In this document: piece after piece, positions 6,753-13,241 of the stretch | Numbering within the stretch: the first letter of the stretch is position 1 | Layout of the letters: each line of letters starts with the position of its first letter | Origin: Anaerolineales bacterium | GTDB taxonomy: Bacteria > Chloroflexota > Anaerolineae > Epilineales > JAANWY01 | Assembly: GCA_018263655.1 (NCBI GenBank) | Contig: JAANWY010000383.1 | Coordinates: 1 to 13,241 of the forward strand | Direction of reading: 5' to 3' | Length of the DNA: 13,241 nucleotides | Position numbers and translations under genes: made by a program | Notes under the pieces: model-generated | What the model saw: the letters and a program-made list of their open reading frames with translations, nothing else | Database searches by the model: none | Told to the model about the DNA's origin: nothing

Positions 6753-6837
6753 AATATATGGGGGAACATGTAGGACGATTTGGTAAATCGTCGGGTCGAA
6801 ATACCATTTCGACCTACATAGCCCCGAAATATTGAGA
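6749..6837 (-). ncRNA. Structured 89-nt three-way junction between nusG and rplK
   Basis: All arms are visible by eye. Outer stem: TCTCAATAT (6749-6757) with ATATTGAGA (6829-6837). Second stem: a G run (6760-6764) with CCCC (6822-6825), then ATGTAGG (6768-6774) with CCTACAT (6813-6819), separated by a small internal loop. Inside are two perfect 7-bp hairpins: ACGATTT-GGT-AAATCGT (6775-6791) and TCGAAAT-ACC-ATTTCGA (6796-6812), with a 4-nt linker and no unpaired bases at the other junction edges. The loops GGT and ACC are complementary. There is no reading frame of note. The element sits in the 207-bp nusG-rplK gap and is presumably transcribed with the operon. All pairs are Watson-Crick, so strand cannot be deduced from wobbles; a palindromic DNA element remains possible. 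Confidence 0.6.
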
Positions 6838-6852
6838 TGATACAGAAGTTTG

Positions 6853-7659
6853 TTATCCTTTTTCTACCTGTAGAAGATCCAGTTCGACGGGCGTTTCGCG
6901 CCCGAAGAATGACACCAGTAGATGAACCTTGCCACGCTCCATGTCGATCTCATCGACGATACCGTGGAAGTCGCTGAATGGTCCATCGACGATTTGCACC
7001 CGCTGTCCCTCGCGGAAGCTGACACGCACGGTGGGCTCCTCGGCCTCAATGCGCTTCAGAATACGTTCAACTTCGTCGTCGCGCAGCGGCGTTGGCTTGG
7101 ATCCGGAGCCGACAAAACTCGTTACGCCTGGCGTGTTGTGCACGAGATACCAGGCGTCTTCGTCCATCGACATCTGGACGAAGACGTAGCCGGGGAAAAC
7201 GCGGCGTTCTACAACCCGCCGCTGCCCTTCTTTGATGTCGACTTCTTCTTCGACCGGGACCACGACGCGGAAAACGCGATCTTGCCTTCCGGTTGATTCC
7301 ACGCGGTATTCCAGATTGCGCTTCACCTTGTTCTCGTAACCCGAGTAGGTGTGCACAACATACCACGCGGCGCCTTCCGGGATCTCCTCGGGTGGGACTA
7401 GCCCCTCGCCTGCCGCCTCATCCTCGGGCTCGGCATCCTCGGGTAAATCTGGGGGACCCTCAGCTTCCGGCTCAGCCTCTTCAAGCAAGTCTGCGCTGTC
7501 GTCCGCTTCGTCCTCGGTTTCATTGATGGCTTCTTCGACGGACGTCTCTTCACTTGTATCTGATTCACCTTCGAGGATTGCTGCCTCAAGCTCCGGCTCG
7601 GGAGATCCTGTCTCTTCTTCTGGAGACCCATCCTCGACGAGGACATCTTCCTGTGCCAT
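6853..7659 (-). CDS. nusG: Transcription termination/antitermination protein NusG with acidic N-terminal extension
   Basis: NusG binds RNA polymerase through its NGN domain and links it to Rho or to ribosomal protein S10 through its KOW domain. The NGN domain begins at W99 (AWYVVHTYSGYENKVKRNLE) and includes VFPGYVFVQM (154-163) and NTPGVTSFVG (175-184). The KOW domain spans about 214-266 (FREGQRVQIVDGPFSDFHGI). The total length is 268 residues against roughly 175-190 usual, because residues 1-97 form a Glu/Asp/Pro-rich tail with about 40 acidic residues and no Lys, Arg or His. The start ATG at 7659 is supported by GGGGAG a few bases upstream and by lying 8 bp after the secE stop; no good internal start with a ribosome-binding site is evident near residue 95. 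It pairs with secE in the classic order, followed by the structured gap to rplK. Confidence 0.96.
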   Translation of the reverse strand: MAQEDVLVEDGSPEEETGSPEPELEAAILEGESDTSEETSVEEAINETEDEADDSADLLEEAEPEAEGPPDLPEDAEPEDEAAGEGLVPPEEIPEGAAWYVVHTYSGYENKVKRNLEYRVESTGRQDRVFRVVVPVEEEVDIKEGQRRVVERRVFPGYVFVQMSMDEDAWYLVHNTPGVTSFVGSGSKPTPLRDDEVERILKRIEAEEPTVRVSFREGQRVQIVDGPFSDFHGIVDEIDMERGKVHLLVSFFGRETPVELDLLQVEKG

Positions 7660-7667
7660 GAACTCCC

Positions 7668-7886
7668 CTACCGAATGATCAACTCGAAAGCTTGGGCAAA
7701 GACAAAGTCAAGTATACCGAGGAATGCGCTCATTCCTATGGTCACGATGAGGACGATGATGGTTAGATTGATTGTCTCTTCCCGCGTCGGCCATACAACC
7801 TTCCGCAGCTCAGAGCGTGTCGCCTTCACGTAGCGCACAATTCGATTTTCTTGGTCTTTGCGCGACACTTTTGCTGCCTTAGCCAC
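7668..7886 (-). CDS. secE: Protein translocase subunit SecE
   Basis: SecE is the essential clamp subunit of the SecYEG channel in the inner membrane. The 72-residue form carries the conserved amphipathic segment ELRKVVWPTREET (26-38) followed by a single transmembrane helix (about 39-64), the short one-helix type usual outside the enterics. I choose GTG at 7886 because AGGAG lies 7 nt upstream. An ATG at 7913 in the same frame would add nine residues (MADRNRRAI) but sits inside a small CCGCC/GGCGG hairpin (7907-7920) and has no Shine-Dalgarno. The stop is 8 bp before nusG, so the two are co-translated. Confidence 0.93.
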   Translation of the reverse strand: MAKAAKVSRKDQENRIVRYVKATRSELRKVVWPTREETINLTIIVLIVTIGMSAFLGILDFVFAQAFELIIR

Positions 7887-7922
7887 AATAGCTCTCCTAT
7901 TCCTGTCCGCCATACGGCGGGA

Positions 7923-7953
7923 ATGAGTTTACAAAATGAGCTTACAATATGAG
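7923..7953. repeat. Imperfect 13-bp tandem repeat upstream of secE
   Basis: The units ATGAGTTTACAAA (7923-7935) and ATGAGCTTACAAT (7936-7948) are followed by ATGAG (7949-7953). The last copy runs into the hairpin at 7950-7976. The repeats are AT-rich and occupy the region just before the secE ribosome-binding site. Confidence 0.55.
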
Positions 7954-7976
7954 ACACCGCACGAAGCGGTGTCTCA
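7950..7976 (-). terminator. Perfect 11-bp hairpin between rpmG and secE
   Basis: TGAGACACCGC (7950-7960) pairs completely with GCGGTGTCTCA (7966-7976) around a 5-nt loop. It lies about 50 nt after the rpmG stop. On the - strand it is followed by an AT-rich stretch (TATTGTAAGC) but not by a clean T run. It may be a partial terminator, an attenuator or a processing site separating the str half from the secE-nusG half of the operon. Confidence 0.5.
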
Positions 7977-8027
7977 ACATCTCATGTCAGAATGGAACAA
8001 GGGGGCTGGACGCCGGGCATCCCTCGC

Positions 8028-8192
8028 TCATTTGGTTTCTTTGTGCAACGTGTGCGAGCGACACCGAGGGCAGAACTTGTTTAGTTCCAGTCGATGCTGA
8101 TCGTTGCGTCGATTCTTCTGTGTCGTGTAGTTACGCTCTTGACACTCCGTGCAGGCGAGCGTTATGATGATGCGCGGACCTTTCTTCGCCAT
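8028..8192 (-). CDS. rpmG: 50S ribosomal protein L33, zinc-binding form
   Basis: L33 is a small 50S protein near the E site. The 54-residue protein is of the C+ type: C14-x2-C17 and C41-x2-C44 form a zinc ribbon, so it needs zinc, unlike the Cys-free paralogues used in zinc starvation. The sequence AKKGPRIIITLACTECQERN and the ending HTLHKETK are typical. The start is ATG at 8192, only 4 bp after the tuf stop, with GGAG located inside the last codons of tuf. An open frame extends further upstream (to 8249) but lies in tuf and has no homology to L33. The order tuf-rpmG-secE is common, but no tRNA-Trp gene sits between them here. Confidence 0.96.
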   Translation of the reverse strand: MAKKGPRIIITLACTECQERNYTTQKNRRNDQHRLELNKFCPRCRSHTLHKETK

Positions 8193-8196
8193 CGTT

Positions 8197-9399
<1,203 letters not shown>

Positions 9400-9453
9400 C
9401 CCAGTGTTCTCCTTTCTTCGTCACAGAAAAATCCGGGATCTCAGTACCTATTG

Positions 9454-9468
9454 TTTGGTCTGACCAAA
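9454..9468. promoter_or_regulatory. 15-bp palindrome upstream of tuf
   Basis: TTTGGTC and GACCAAA are exact inverted copies separated by one base. The palindrome lies about 55 bp before the tuf start in the fusA-tuf gap. Its symmetry suits a dimeric DNA-binding protein or a small RNA hairpin; no promoter boxes were recognised around it. Confidence 0.4.
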
Positions 9469-9471
9469 ATC

Positions 9472-9503
9472 TGTTGGCTAAATGTTGGCTAAATGTTGGC
9501 AAA
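9472..9503. repeat. 11-bp tandem repeat (about three copies) upstream of tuf
   Basis: TGTTGGCTAAA occurs exactly at 9472-9482 and 9483-9493, then as TGTTGGCAAA (9494-9503) with one base lost. It sits in the 223-bp fusA-tuf gap beside the palindrome at 9454-9468. Confidence 0.75.
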
Positions 9504-9534
9504 TGGTAGCGACCTTAATCGCCAGGAACAGCTA

Positions 9535-9558
9535 AAGACTTCACTACCAACAAGTCTT
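9535..9558 (-). other. Hairpin in the fusA-tuf gap
   Basis: On the - strand AAGACTT and AAGTCTT form a perfect 7-bp stem with a 10-nt loop, followed by TAGC. It is AT-rich and lacks a T run, so it is more likely an mRNA structural or processing element than a terminator. Confidence 0.4.
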
Positions 9559-9622
9559 GGCCACACTCTATCATTTGCGTATCTGCGTGATTGAAAGTGG
9601 AAAGTGCCAACACAGGTCCGGA

Positions 9623-11698
9623 TCAACGACCTCGCGCGATCAGTTCGTCGGCCAGCTTCCCCGGCACCTGCCCATAGTGTGAGAACTCCATGGTCGACGT
9701 GCCACGACCCTGGGTCATCGACCGGAGATCTGTCACATAGCCGAACATTTCCCCCAATGGGACAGTGGCTTTGACAGCTTGGGAACCTTCACCCCGCGGC
9801 TCCATGCCCCCAATGCGAGCCCGTCGCGCATTCAGGTCTCCGATGATGTCACCAGTGTACTCATCCGGTGTAACAACTTCTAGTTTCATGACCGGTTCTA
9901 ATAACACCGGCTTGGCTCCTCGCACACCGTCTCGGAAAGCCATCGAGCCGGCAATCTTGAACGCCATCTCACTAGAGTCGACTTCGTGGTACGAGCCATC
10001 GACGAGACGAGCCTTAATATCTACCACGGGATAACCGGCCAGCACGCCGCTGTCCATGGATTCCCGCACCCCCTTCTCGACGGACGAAATAAACTCTCTT
10101 GGAATAGCACCCCGGACGATGGCATCTTCGAACTCGAAGCCCTCGCCTGGTTCGTTAGGCTCAAGCTGAATAACCGTGTGACCATACTGGCCGCGACCGC
10201 CTGTCTGTCGCACAAAACGCCCCTCCGCCTCCACCGGCCGGGTGATCGTCTCGCGGTACGCCACCTGCGGTTTACCAACGTTCGCCCACACCTTGAATTC
10301 GCGCATCATCCGGTCGACGAGAACCTCAAGGTGCAACTCCCCCATGCCAGAGATCAACGTCTGACCCGTCTCATCATCCGTGCGAACCTGAAACGTTGGA
10401 TCCTCTTCGGCCAGCTTTTGAAGGGCTATACTCAGCTTATCTTGGTCCGCCTTGGTCCTCGGCTCGACGGCTACCGAGATCACAGGCGCGGGGAACGTGA
10501 TAGACTCCAACAAGATTGGGTGACCGGCATCGGCCAACGTATCACCCGTAAATGTATTCTTGGGTCCCACGACCGCTGCAATATCGCCGGCATACACCGC
10601 ATCGAGATCCTCGCGGTGGTTAGCATGCATGCGCAGTAGCCGGCCAATGCGCTCTTTTCTATCCTGGGTTACATTCCGAACTCGCGTCCCAGTTTCGGCC
10701 TTACCTGAGTAGACCCGGACGTAAGCCAAACGGCCAACATAGGGGTCCGTCACGATCTTGAACGCCAGCGCCGCAAACGGGGCATCCTCATCCGCCGGCC
10801 GCGTCTCGAGCTCGCCAGTCTCAGGATTCTCGCCCTTCATCGACGGGACCTCCAACGGCGACGGCAGATAGTCGACAACAGCATTCAACAAGGGCTGCAC
10901 CCCCTTGTTCTTCAGCGCACTGCCACACAGAACCGGCACCAGTTCATTGCTGACTGTCGCACGCCGAAGCGCCGCACGCAACTCCTCGACCGTAATCTCT
11001 TCACCTTCAAGAAACTTCCGCGTCAAGTCATCGTCTGTCTCAGCGATGCGCTCAACTAGTACCTCGCGCCGCTCAGCAACTTCACCCAGCAACTCGTCTG
11101 GCACAGCACGCACCTGACGATCAATCCCCTCTTCATCTAGGTAGAAGATGGCTTCCTGCGTCAGGAGATCCACCATACCCTGAAAGTCTTCTTCGGAGCC
11201 GATGGGGACCTGTACCGCCACTGGCGTCGCCTTCAGACGCTCACGGATCATATCAATAGTACGCCAGTAGCTCGCTCCGACACGGTCCATCTTGTTCACG
11301 AAGCAAACCCGAGGGACACCGAAACGGTCAGCCTGGCGCCACACGGTCTCCGACTGTGGTTCGACGCCGGCCACCGCATCGAAGGCGACAACACCGCCGT
11401 CTAAGACACGCAGGCTACGCTGAACCTCCACAGTGAAATCGATATGCCCCGGCGTGTCGATGATGTTGATCTGATGGTCCCGCCAGAAACAGGTCGTAGC
11501 AGCAGCCGTGATCGTAATACCGCGCTCACGCTCCTGGGCCATCCAGTCCATGACCGCCGTGCCCTCATGCACCTCACCGATCTTGTACGTCTTGCCGGTG
11601 TAGTAGAGGATACGCTCTGTAGTTGTCGTCTTGCCCGCATCAATGTGGGCAATAATCCCAATGTTGCGGGTCACGTCCAACGGATATGCTCTCGTCAT
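9623..11698 (-). CDS. fusA: Elongation factor G
   Basis: EF-G drives translocation of tRNA and mRNA using GTP. The 691-residue protein has the normal length and all G motifs: AHIDAGKTT (17-25), the switch region RGITITAAAT (59-68), DTPGH (81-85) and NKMD (135-138). Domain II follows, and domain IV contains the region GGRGQYGHTVIQLEP with the usual VRGAIPREFISSVEKG. The C-terminal domain V ends YGQVPGKLADELIA. The start is ATG at 11698 (MTRAYPLDVTRNIG). Upstream I see no clear Shine-Dalgarno within 5-13 nt, which is odd for such a highly expressed gene. It follows rpsG after 185 bp containing a hairpin and repeats. Confidence 0.98.
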   Translation of the reverse strand: MTRAYPLDVTRNIGIIAHIDAGKTTTTERILYYTGKTYKIGEVHEGTAVMDWMAQERERGITITAAATTCFWRDHQINIIDTPGHIDFTVEVQRSLRVLDGGVVAFDAVAGVEPQSETVWRQADRFGVPRVCFVNKMDRVGASYWRTIDMIRERLKATPVAVQVPIGSEEDFQGMVDLLTQEAIFYLDEEGIDRQVRAVPDELLGEVAERREVLVERIAETDDDLTRKFLEGEEITVEELRAALRRATVSNELVPVLCGSALKNKGVQPLLNAVVDYLPSPLEVPSMKGENPETGELETRPADEDAPFAALAFKIVTDPYVGRLAYVRVYSGKAETGTRVRNVTQDRKERIGRLLRMHANHREDLDAVYAGDIAAVVGPKNTFTGDTLADAGHPILLESITFPAPVISVAVEPRTKADQDKLSIALQKLAEEDPTFQVRTDDETGQTLISGMGELHLEVLVDRMMREFKVWANVGKPQVAYRETITRPVEAEGRFVRQTGGRGQYGHTVIQLEPNEPGEGFEFEDAIVRGAIPREFISSVEKGVRESMDSGVLAGYPVVDIKARLVDGSYHEVDSSEMAFKIAGSMAFRDGVRGAKPVLLEPVMKLEVVTPDEYTGDIIGDLNARRARIGGMEPRGEGSQAVKATVPLGEMFGYVTDLRSMTQGRGTSTMEFSHYGQVPGKLADELIARGR

Positions 11699-11751
11699 GT
11701 CAGTCTAAGCAACCAATTTTCTTCCACCACATCTGAACGTCTGCTGGCACA

Positions 11752-11782
11752 CCGAAAACGCCCAACAGTGCGGGCGTTTCGG
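11752..11782 (-). terminator. Terminator-like hairpin between rpsG and fusA
   Basis: CCGAAAACGCCC (11752-11763) pairs with GGGCGTTTCGG (11772-11782) with one bulged A and an 8-nt loop. Read on the - strand, the core CGCCC/GGGCG stem is followed by TTTT, which itself can pair with the AAA on the other side. This could be a leaky terminator or attenuator that lowers fusA transcription relative to rpsG. The opposite strand carries the same shape. Confidence 0.5.
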
Positions 11783-11847
11783 GCACAACGGAAGCCAAGA
11801 ACCTAGTTCTCCACTCTGGGAGTATTCCAGGCCTTGACAGTCAGTTG

Positions 11848-11900
11848 CTGCCAGCGATACTGATGCTGCCAGCGATACTGATGCTACCAGCGATACTGAG
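11848..11900. repeat. 18-bp tandem repeat, three copies, spanning the rpsG stop
   Basis: The unit CTGCCAGCGATACTGATG is exact at 11848-11865 and 11866-11883. The third copy (from 11884) is the end of rpsG itself, with CTA in place of CTG, making the TAG stop. Read on the - strand the repeats are in frame with S7: QYRW-stop, then QYRW again twice. Confidence 0.9.
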
Positions 11901-12354
11901 CAAAAGCCTTGTTAGATTCTGCCATGCGGTGTACGTCTTCCTTGCGCTTGATCGTGGCCCCTGTGCTGTTGGCAGCATCCATCAATTCGCCGGCCAGTTT
12001 ATCGACCATGGATTCATCTGTGCGGCTGCGGGCCGCCTGAATCAACCAGCGCATAGCCAAGCTCTCACGCCGCTCTGGACGGATCTCGACTGGGATCTGA
12101 TATGTCGAACCGCCCACACGCCTCGGCTTCACCTCAAGTAGAGGTGTTGCATTGTCCAGGGCCTGCTCGAAGACCTCTATGGGGTCCTTCTCCAGGCGCT
12201 CCTCTATTCGCCCCATCGCAGAGTAGAAGAGGCGCTCAGCCAGGCTCTTCTTGCCGCCCATCATCAACTTGTTGACGAACCGCGCCACCTTGACGCTATC
12301 ATAGTTTGGATCAGCTTCTATCTCCCGTCGGGGAGCTCGTCCACGTCTAGGCAT
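11884..12354 (-). CDS. rpsG: 30S ribosomal protein S7
   Basis: S7 nucleates folding of the 16S 3' domain and lies at the E site; in E. coli it represses the str operon by binding the S12-S7 spacer. The 156-residue protein begins MPRRGRAPRREI and includes VNKLMMGGKKSLAERLFY, LDNATPLLEVKPRRVGGSTYQ and RWLIQAARSR, and ends AFAQYRW, the usual short bacterial C-terminus. The start is ATG at 12354 with GAGGAG about 7 nt upstream. The stop is TAG. The last codons are duplicated downstream in frame (11848-11883). A 303-bp gap separates it from rpsL, which is unusually long for these neighbours. Confidence 0.98.
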   Translation of the reverse strand: MPRRGRAPRREIEADPNYDSVKVARFVNKLMMGGKKSLAERLFYSAMGRIEERLEKDPIEVFEQALDNATPLLEVKPRRVGGSTYQIPVEIRPERRESLAMRWLIQAARSRTDESMVDKLAGELMDAANSTGATIKRKEDVHRMAESNKAFAQYRW

Positions 12355-12379
12355 TCTCCACTCCTCGTGCTGTCAACGC

Positions 12380-12460
12380 AAAAACAATCCCTCTGAGTTT
12401 GGGCGACCGTCACCAGAATCAGACAATAGGACGTAGAGAAAAACGCCCACTCTCAGGGGG
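12380..12460 (-). promoter_or_regulatory. Possible attenuator in the rpsL-rpsG gap
   Basis: On the - strand a 17-nt arm (12460-12444) pairs with another 17-nt arm (12405-12389), with 14 of 17 positions matched (CCC, CTGAG and TGGGCG blocks). TTTTT (12384-12380) follows closely. The 38-nt loop makes it a weak intrinsic terminator. A competing strand exists upstream: TTGGGCG (12496-12490) is exactly complementary to CGCCCAA in the second arm. The rest of the 303-bp gap (12355-12657) holds G-rich runs just after rpsL and no convincing gene or promoter. Confidence 0.45.
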
Positions 12461-12657
12461 ATCGGTAGGTTATTAGCGCAACTGGGCAACGCCCAAGCTG
12501 AGCATGTGGTCATTTTTGACTATCAAGTTCGGAAAAATCCTAGTAAAAGTCACCGGCTTGGACAGCCACAAATGATTACTGAGGGTGCAGGGGAAAGCTC
12601 TGCTGTACCTTCTCGCCCCATGCCCCCAGCCCCCATGCACCGGGGCGCCGCCCACGA

Positions 12658-13071
12658 TTACTTGGGCTTCTTTGTACCGTACTTGGAACGTCCGCGCTGC
12701 CGGCCCTCAACACCCATCGAGTCCAACGCACCTCGAACCACGTGGTACCGCACGCCGGGCAGATCCTTCACGCGCCCTCCGCGTATGAGTACCGTCGAGT
12801 GCTCCTGCAAGGTATGCCCCTCACCAGGAATGTACGCCGTAACTTCCATACCATTGGTCAACCGAACACGGGCAATTTTCCGTAGGGCCGAGTTCGGCTT
12901 CTTTGGCGTTGTCGTACGCACCTGCGTACATACGCCCCGCTTCTGCGGGGCACCCGACGTTTCCTTGAGCCTGCCTTTCTGCGCGTTGTAGATGTAGCGC
13001 AGCGCGGGCGCCTTGCTTTTCTTCTTTTGCTTCTTGCGTCCTTTTCGGACCAACTGGTTAATGGTCGGCAA
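12658..13071 (-). CDS. rpsL: 30S ribosomal protein S12
   Basis: S12 controls decoding accuracy at the A site and is the streptomycin-resistance locus. The 137-residue protein is longer than the 124-residue E. coli form because of a basic segment (QKKKSKAPALRYIYNAQKG, 15-33), a long form I associate with Chloroflexota and some other phyla. The loops contacting the decoding centre are intact: TPKKPNSALRK (55-65), with K57 at the E. coli K42 position, and GGRVKDLPGVRYH (98-110), with D103 and K102 at the D88/K87 positions. The start is TTG at 13071 giving MPTINQLVRKG, with AGGAGG 8 nt upstream and no in-frame ATG nearby. It is the first gene of the operon, 87 bp downstream of the promoter -10 box. 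Confidence 0.97.
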   Translation of the reverse strand: MPTINQLVRKGRKKQKKKSKAPALRYIYNAQKGRLKETSGAPQKRGVCTQVRTTTPKKPNSALRKIARVRLTNGMEVTAYIPGEGHTLQEHSTVLIRGGRVKDLPGVRYHVVRGALDSMGVEGRQRGRSKYGTKKPK

Positions 13072-13157
13072 AGCCGATTCCTCCTGAAAAAAGATTCCGT
13101 CTTAGTCTACACTACAGACGAAAATGAGTTGTTACTCGTGCCAACCCACGAAAAGAA

Positions 13158-13186
13158 ATTATACAGGATCGAGCCTCCGCTGTCAA
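13158..13186 (-). promoter_or_regulatory. Consensus sigma70-type promoter of the ribosomal operon
   Basis: TTGACA (13186-13181) and TATAAT (13163-13158) are both perfect matches, separated by exactly 17 bp. Transcription should begin near 13150, giving an rpsL leader of about 80 nt that contains AGGAGG before the TTG start. This is the only perfect promoter I found in the window. Confidence 0.92.
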
Positions 13187-13214
13187 ACGCGACTAATCTG
13201 CCGAGCGTGATAAC

Positions 13215-13241
13215 GGCGCGGTGGACGGCGTCCACCGCGCC
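13215..13241. terminator. Perfect 12-bp GC-rich hairpin at the window edge
   Basis: GGCGCGGTGGAC (13215-13226) and GTCCACCGCGCC (13230-13241) pair fully around a 3-nt loop. It lies upstream of the rpsL promoter. On the - strand no T tract follows (GTTATCACG), so it may be the stem of a terminator for the preceding unit or a + strand terminator whose T tract lies outside the window. Confidence 0.5.

Noticed and set aside
7914..8027. tRNA-Trp gene between tuf/rpmG and secE, as in some bacteria
   Set aside because: No acceptor/T-arm pattern or CCA anticodon loop can be folded; the gap is explained by the hairpin and repeats.

Overview
The window looks like a chromosomal piece of a moderately GC-rich bacterium, most plausibly a Chloroflexota (Anaerolineae/Caldilineae-type) member. 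This rests on recalled family resemblance: a long-form S12 with an extra basic segment after the N-terminus, a Cys4 L33, EF-Tu with an unusual switch I (GLTISISHLEY), and an ABC exporter starting MGFHGGGWW. No rRNA or full marker comparison is available here, so the phylum is an inference.

Left part, + strand (82-3842). A nucleotidyltransferase gene and a HEPN-domain gene overlap by 4 bp (GTGA) and form an MNT-HEPN (HepT/MntA-like, type VII) toxin-antitoxin pair. Two bases later a full-length ABC exporter begins. Its stop overlaps (ATGA) the start of a lysylphosphatidylglycerol-synthase-TM/UPF0104 membrane protein, which carries one frameshift near 3150. A perfect 13-bp hairpin with A and T tracts (3883-3916) ends this run and also serves the opposing operon.

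Right part, - strand (13186 down to 4115). A perfect-consensus sigma70-type promoter (TTGACA, 17 bp, TATAAT) at 13158-13186 drives rpsL-rpsG-fusA-tuf-rpmG-secE-nusG-rplK-rplA-rplJ-rplL. This joins the str operon directly to the secE-nusG-L11-L1-L10-L7/L12 cluster, and rpoBC do not follow rplL as they do in many bacteria. Together the genes supply 30S proteins, both elongation factors, a secretion subunit, the transcription-translation coupler NusG and the L11/L1/L10/L12 parts of the GTPase stalk and E-site region.

The intergenic gaps are the interesting part: almost every gap in the ribosomal operon holds a hairpin, a terminator-like structure or a tandem repeat. The most striking is an 89-nt, almost fully paired three-way junction between nusG and rplK (6749-6837) whose two hairpins are both 7 bp long with complementary 3-nt loops. 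Others are a terminator/antiterminator leader before rplJ (an L10-leader-type attenuator), a possible attenuator in the 303-bp rpsL-rpsG gap, and an 18-bp repeat triplicating the last codons of rpsG past its stop. NusG carries a ~97-residue N-terminal extension with about 40 acidic and no basic residues. Five of the eleven operon genes appear to start with GTG or TTG.
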